A stretch of 64,000 nucleotides of DNA from Holophagae bacterium (GTDB lineage Bacteria; Acidobacteriota; Holophagae; Acanthopleuribacterales; Acanthopleuribacteraceae): assembly GCA_030429565.1 (NCBI GenBank), contig JAUIFE010000012.1, forward strand, positions 124,001-188,000, in the 5' to 3' direction. Of this stretch, positions 62,081 through 64,000 are shown piece after piece. Under the pieces are notes generated by a model, which was not told the origin of the DNA, made no database searches, and saw only the letters and a program-made list of their open reading frames with translations. Numbering within the stretch: position 1 is the stretch's first letter; the number at the start of each line of letters is the position of its first letter. Made by a program: the position numbers and the translations under genes.

Positions 62081-62524
62081 GACAATTTCTCCTAGCATTT
62101 ATTTTGGGCAACGGACACACGCCGGGTGGGCGGCGTCGATTACCGAAACGTTGCCTGTCTGTAGTGCAAAATTGAGGACCAACTTTGTTTTCAGCCTGTC
62201 ATAAGTGGAAAAATCATGGTGTTCCGGCTTAAAATAAACCAGCGCAGAAACAATACAAAATCAACAAAACAAAATATTTAGACCGACCAATAACAACCCA
62301 ACGACTCAGCGAAACAATCAGAGCTATCCTGAACATCCGTCAAAACCCCCCACGGCAAAGCCTAATAACGGAGCGTATTAAAGCGACTTCACTCACCGAA
62401 ATATCGGTACGCGCTTCTATTTCGGTCCAAACCGAAATACGTTCACCACCCTCACCAACCTTGCTCAAGTGATATGATGGGCTTCTCCAGCACCACTTAT
62501 TCTCCCCTTTAGGACGGTTTGATT
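62081..62524. other. Divergent promoter region of katG and the VOC gene
   Basis: About 440 bases, AT-rich in the middle. It contains two related palindromes near the rightward gene (listed separately). Promoters of both genes must lie here; no OxyR- or PerR-type site was recognised. Confidence 0.5.
62395..62438. promoter_or_regulatory. Two related palindromes upstream of the VOC-family gene
   Basis: ACCGAAATATCGGT (62395-62408) and ATTTCGGTCCAAACCGAAAT (62419-62438) share the ACCGAAA half-site; the second is a perfect 8-4-8 inverted repeat. Their centres are about 27 bp apart. They lie about 90 bp before the gene at 62525 and look like a pair of repressor sites; the cognate regulator is not in the window. 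Confidence 0.55.
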
Positions 62525-62944
62525 ATGTTGAATCCCTACCTGACCTTCAACGGCAATACCCGTGCTGTTTTTGATTTTTACCGCGAGGTTTTCGGCGGTG
62601 ATTTTGAATCGTACGAAACCTTTGCCAACGCGCCCGCCGAGATGAACATCGATACAGCCCATCACGACAAAATCATGCATGTCTCCCTACCGATCAGCGA
62701 CAGTGTGCTGATGGGCTCCGATTACGTCCCCGGCTGTGGCCCACCGTTGGTGGAAGGCAACAACTTCTCAATTTCGATTACACCGCGCGACCGAGCAGAA
62801 GCCGACCGCTTGTTCGGCCGGCTGGCTGAAGGCGGCCAGGTTGGCATGCCGCTGGGCGAGACCTTTTGGGGCTCGTATTTCGGCATGACGCGCGATAAAT
62901 TCGGTGTCAATTGGATGCTCAACTTGCCGCTACAGCAGGGTTAG
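62525..62944 (+). CDS. VOC-family (PhnB-like) protein
   Basis: 139 residues from the ATG at 62525, with AGGACGG upstream. PhnB/glyoxalase-like domain: LNPYLTFNGNTRAVFDFYRE then VFGGDF, HHDKIMHVSLPISDSVLMGS, NNFSISITPRDRAEADRLF, and the C-terminal WGSYFGMTRDKFGVNWMLNL. The family has paired beta-alpha-beta-beta-beta modules and often binds a metal; many members are bleomycin-resistance- or glyoxalase-like with no known substrate. Its promoter carries two repressor-like palindromes. Confidence 0.92.
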   Translation: MLNPYLTFNGNTRAVFDFYREVFGGDFESYETFANAPAEMNIDTAHHDKIMHVSLPISDSVLMGSDYVPGCGPPLVEGNNFSISITPRDRAEADRLFGRLAEGGQVGMPLGETFWGSYFGMTRDKFGVNWMLNLPLQQG

Positions 62945-63043
62945 GTTTTGTGATAGCGCCGGCGCGCTTTTTGACAAAACACCGACAAGCTTGTTTTACA
63001 ATGACCGCAAAGCACCATCCTCGTTCCATTCTAGGAGTCTCAC

Positions 63044-63202
63044 ATGAGTACCCTCGTTAAAGTTCTTTTGGCCATCTTCCTGCCACCGGTTGCCGCCTTC
63101 CTGACCGTCGGCTTAACCATGCATTTCTTCCTCAATATTTTGCTGTGCCTCCTCGGCGGCATTCCCGGTATGGTCCACGCCCTGTGGTTAATGTTGCGCT
63201 AG
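63044..63202 (+). CDS. YqaE/Pmp3 family membrane peptide
   Basis: 52 residues; AGGAG lies eight bases before the ATG. It matches the Pmp3/UPF0057 proteolipid family: two hydrophobic helices, with LAIFLPPVAAFLTVGLTMHF in the first and NILLCLLGGIPGMVHALWLM in the second, including the family's invariant FLPP and GxxPGxxHA motifs. Such peptides sit in the inner membrane and are linked to membrane potential and stress tolerance. It lies 99 bp downstream of the VOC gene and is followed by a strong terminator, so it may be independently transcribed. It is easily overlooked because of its length. Confidence 0.92.
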   Translation: MSTLVKVLLAIFLPPVAAFLTVGLTMHFFLNILLCLLGGIPGMVHALWLMLR

Positions 63203-63221
63203 TAAGCGATCACGCCTAACC

Positions 63222-63261
63222 AAAAAGGCGGTCTCCCTGTGATGGGGAAACCGCCTTTTTT
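63222..63261. terminator. Bidirectional terminator
   Basis: AAAAAGGCGGT pairs with ACCGCCTTTTT, with an inner TCCC/GGGA stem. It serves the YqaE-like gene and, on the minus strand, the oxidoreductase gene ending at 63276. Confidence 0.92.
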
Positions 63262-63275
63262 CGTTGTACTTCCTA

Positions 63276-64000
63276 CTACAATCCGTCCAAAACGGTTTTA
63301 CCCACCGCCTGGCCGCTTTCCTGCAATACATGGGCCGCACGCAGGTTGGCCACGCTCAGCGCACCACCGTGGTGATTCAAGGTGGAAACCAATCGCCCTC
63401 GGTCAACCAAGTCGGCCACGCGGTTCAGCAACCCATGCTGAACCGCCATATCCTCGGTTTGGAACATGGCGCGGGTGAACATGAATTCCCAACTGAGCGT
63501 CAACGCTTTACGCTTGATCAGCGATACGTTCAGGTCCGCCGGATCGTCGATAAGGGTCAACCGACCACGCGGCTGAATCAAATTCACCAGGGCTTCAAAA
63601 TGGTGACCGGTGTGGGTCAACGCCGCCACATAACGCGGCTGCAGACCCAATTCGGCAACTGCTTCATCCAGCGGGCGACGGTGATCAACGACCTGGTCGG
63701 CACCCATGCGTTCAACCCATGCCCGCGTTTCTGGACGTGAAGCGGAAGCAATCACCGTCAGGCCGGTGAGCTGCTTGGCGAGTTGAATCAGGATCGAACC
63801 AACACCACCCGCCCCACCGACAACCAGCAGCGCTTCACCCGCCCCTTCACCTTCACGTAACCCGAAACAATCGAACAAAATCTCCCAGGCGGTAATCGCG
63901 GTTAGCGGCAAAGCAGCGGCTTCGGCAAAATTGATGGTGGTCGGCTTGCGCCCGACCAACCGTTCATCGACCAGTTGATGGCTCGCATTGCTGCCTGGGC
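63276..64000 (-). CDS. Zinc-binding-dehydrogenase/quinone-reductase-family protein (partial)
   Basis: The 5' end lies beyond the window; the frame stays open to base 64000. About 241 C-terminal residues are visible. MDR-superfamily landmarks are DERLVGRKPTTINFAEAAAL, LPLTAITAWEILFDCFGL, the NADPH-binding VVGGAGGVGSILIQLAKQL and ADQVVDHRRPLDEAVAEL. It most resembles the zinc-independent ZADH_N/NADPH:quinone reductase subgroup. Ends at a bidirectional terminator. Probably a cytoplasmic quinone or enone reductase. Confidence 0.9.
   Translation of the reverse strand, partial: PGSNASHQLVDERLVGRKPTTINFAEAAALPLTAITAWEILFDCFGLREGEGAGEALLVVGGAGGVGSILIQLAKQLTGLTVIASASRPETRAWVERMGADQVVDHRRPLDEAVAELGLQPRYVAALTHTGHHFEALVNLIQPRGRLTLIDDPADLNVSLIKRKALTLSWEFMFTRAMFQTEDMAVQHGLLNRVADLVDRGRLVSTLNHHGGALSVANLRAAHVLQESGQAVGKTVLDGL

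Noticed and set aside
1..64000. tRNA, rRNA or CRISPR array
   Set aside because: Intergenic regions were scanned by eye for T-loop-like sequences and regular direct repeats; none found. A covariance-model search would be decisive.

Overview
The window (57-60% GC by eye) reads as part of a free-living, Gram-negative bacterial chromosome. The mix of genes (secreted M36 and M28 peptidases, a serine/threonine kinase with a very large TPR tail, a TonB-dependent receptor, ECF sigma factor, ankyrin and pentapeptide proteins, a NACHT NTPase, and secreted proteins ending in dockerin-like tails) suggests an Acidobacteriota-type organism, perhaps near Holophagae/Acanthopleuribacter. That assignment is inference; no rRNA or other taxonomic marker lies in the window. 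No tRNA, rRNA or CRISPR array was seen.

Layout. 0-3 kb (minus): two tandem DUF4870 membrane proteins and a secreted M28 peptidase. 4-17 kb (plus): secreted M36-type metalloprotease, an Ig/beta-propeller secreted protein, a chemoreceptor, an ankyrin-PDZ protein and a large repetitive surface protein. 16.7-21.3 kb: a two-component system followed by a TonB-dependent receptor, probably one operon. The response regulator has an in-frame TAA just before the DNA-binding wing, although the missing end is intact downstream. The same TTAAT-N6-TTAAT box precedes this operon and the secreted protein gene at 21.8 kb, suggesting a small regulon. 22.6-26 kb: DUF5718-like protein, zinc-ribbon membrane protein, aspartoacylase-family enzyme.

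26-34 kb is accessory in character: an AT-rich, gene-poor stretch, an acidic protein plus FAD oxidoreductase pair, a convergent ECF sigma factor, and a NACHT NTPase with a pentapeptide tail resembling bacterial NACHT immune or signalling proteins. 34-38.8 kb: a large unknown protein, a DODA-type dioxygenase, and a divergent NmrA/TetR pair sharing two palindromic operators. 38.8-49 kb (minus): a kinase-TPR protein, RDD protein, SDR plus DUF2237 operon, and a giant protein with a FliK-like C-terminus and an internal duplication.

49.1-50.7 kb is a mosaic: about 205-bp imperfect inverted repeats enclose a zinc-ribbon gene and a GxxExxY gene that is split by a 93-bp palindromic miniature element with a 5-bp target duplication. 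Two longer relatives of this element lie at 21.4 and 26.8 kb. 50.7-64 kb is mostly housekeeping and stress: glutaredoxin, ATP-dependent PEP carboxykinase, thioredoxin-like protein, GAPDH, a TPR membrane protein, pentapeptide protein, esterase-TPR fusion, an exported KatG, a VOC protein, a YqaE/Pmp3 peptide and a truncated quinone reductase-like gene at the window edge.

Protein functions are from motif recognition by eye; no database or structure search was possible.
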